NCBI RefSeq assembly: GCF_029227915.1
Contig: NC_079877.1
Location: 1,550,001 to 1,614,000, forward strand
Length of the DNA: 64,000 nucleotides
DNA from: Hydractinia symbiolongicarpus
Lineage: Eukaryota > Cnidaria > Hydrozoa > Anthoathecata > Hydractiniidae
Direction of reading: 5' to 3'
In this document: positions 63,742 to 64,000 of the stretch, piece after piece
Layout of the letters: each line of letters opens with the position of its first letter
How positions within the stretch are numbered: the stretch's first letter is position 1
Translations under genes and position numbers: made by a program
The notes under the pieces: generated by a model
What the model saw: the letters and a program-made list of their open reading frames with translations, nothing else
What the model was told of the DNA's origin: nothing
The model's database searches: none

Positions 63742-64000
63742 GTTGCGCTTTATTTAAAAATTAAGATAAATAAGTCATTTTTTACTGTGGGACGAATCCT
63801 AGTCGTTAGTTCGCGCTGAAGATATAGAGACAGTTTCAAAAACTACATTTCATTGACTTTCTAACAGTTTTAATCCGTTTGAGTTACAACATTGTCGTCA
63901 CATATTCGCACCAACATGTATTTATTAATTTTTTTCCGATATTACTAAGTTGTATTGCTTTTAACAGTGAAACGATTGACTGTGGGACTTAATTGAACTG

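Larger units (their letters stand above)
1..64000. repeat. Satellite DNA array, ~372-373-bp monomer, about 172 copies
   Basis: The same ~373-bp unit repeats from end to end. Monomer starts (TTGACATGATTG or close variants) in the first 7 kb fall at 1, 374, 748, 1120, 1493, 1866, 2239, 2611, 2983, 3357, 3730, 4101, 4474, 4847, 5220, 5593, 5964, 6337, 6710 and 7084, spaced 371-374 bp. Words such as ACTGTGGGAC, CCGTTTGAGTTACAAC, ACATGTATTTAG and AACAGTGAAACG recur once per unit in the given strand, and I saw no inverted copy. GC is about 37% and CpG is not depleted (hand count at 57,601-57,960). No mobile element or single-copy segment interrupts the array. Such arrays usually form centromeric or pericentromeric heterochromatin. 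That location is inferred, and the family is not one I recognise. The array is open at both ends. Confidence 0.98.

Noticed and set aside
1-64000. CRISPR array
   Set aside because: The units are ~373 bp and similar over their whole length, with no short repeat alternating with unique spacers and no cas genes. This is a satellite.
1-64000. Bacterial or phage gene cluster
   Set aside because: No frame exceeds 64 codons in 64 kb and the sequence is one repeated unit, which excludes prokaryotic coding DNA.

Overview
The whole window is one uninterrupted tandem satellite DNA array. The repeating unit is about 372-373 bp, so the window holds roughly 172 copies. All copies run head to tail in the same orientation. 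I see no protein-coding gene, tRNA, rRNA, transposon, CRISPR array or other unique sequence from the first base to the last. Base 1 falls at the point I use as the monomer start (TTGACATGATTG), and the array runs off both ends of the window. Every monomer carries stop codons in all frames. The longest open frames are 60-64 codons, recur only because the repeat blocks recur, and are not genes.

Organism: long, inversion-free arrays of a ~370-bp monomer with higher-order structure are typical of eukaryotic centromeric or pericentromeric heterochromatin. A hand count over 360 bp (57,601-57,960) gives about 37% GC and 13 CpG, close to the number expected by chance, so CpG is not depleted. That favours a genome with little germline CpG methylation (for example many insects or nematodes) over a vertebrate or plant. 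This is inference. I do not recognise the satellite family and name no species.

Layout: the array is a mosaic of blocks several monomers long that have been duplicated, often in tandem. 1-6.7 kb holds a tandem 5-mer (2.56-6.29 kb) plus 4-mer and 16-mer echoes. 6.7-9.7 kb is a mixture of subtypes. 9.7-19.1 kb has a 5-mer echo, a 13-mer duplication (11.55-14.24 and 16.40-19.09 kb) and a tandem dimer (15.66-17.15 kb). 19.1-26.7 kb is dominated by a 12-mer duplication. 26.7-33.3 kb mixes subtypes and includes a 7-mer duplication. 33.4-36.5 kb is a trimer array. 37.2-49.3 kb is the youngest part: a 9-mer tandem duplication that looks letter-identical over about 3.35 kb, overlapped by a 10-mer tandem duplication. 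50.3-50.6 and 58.7-58.9 kb hold truncated ~135-bp monomers. 51.4-54.0 kb is a distant copy of 35.1-37.8 kb, and 55.0-58.9 kb is a patchwork of copies from 42-50 kb. 59-64 kb holds a deleted 350-bp monomer, another 5-mer and an adjacent monomer duplication.

Nothing here works together as genes do. The structure is what unequal exchange, replication slippage and short-tract gene conversion would leave. The features most likely to matter biologically are the conserved dyads inside the monomer, the near-dinucleosomal length and the nested higher-order repeats. Block boundaries were read by eye and are accurate to about 10-30 bp unless stated otherwise.
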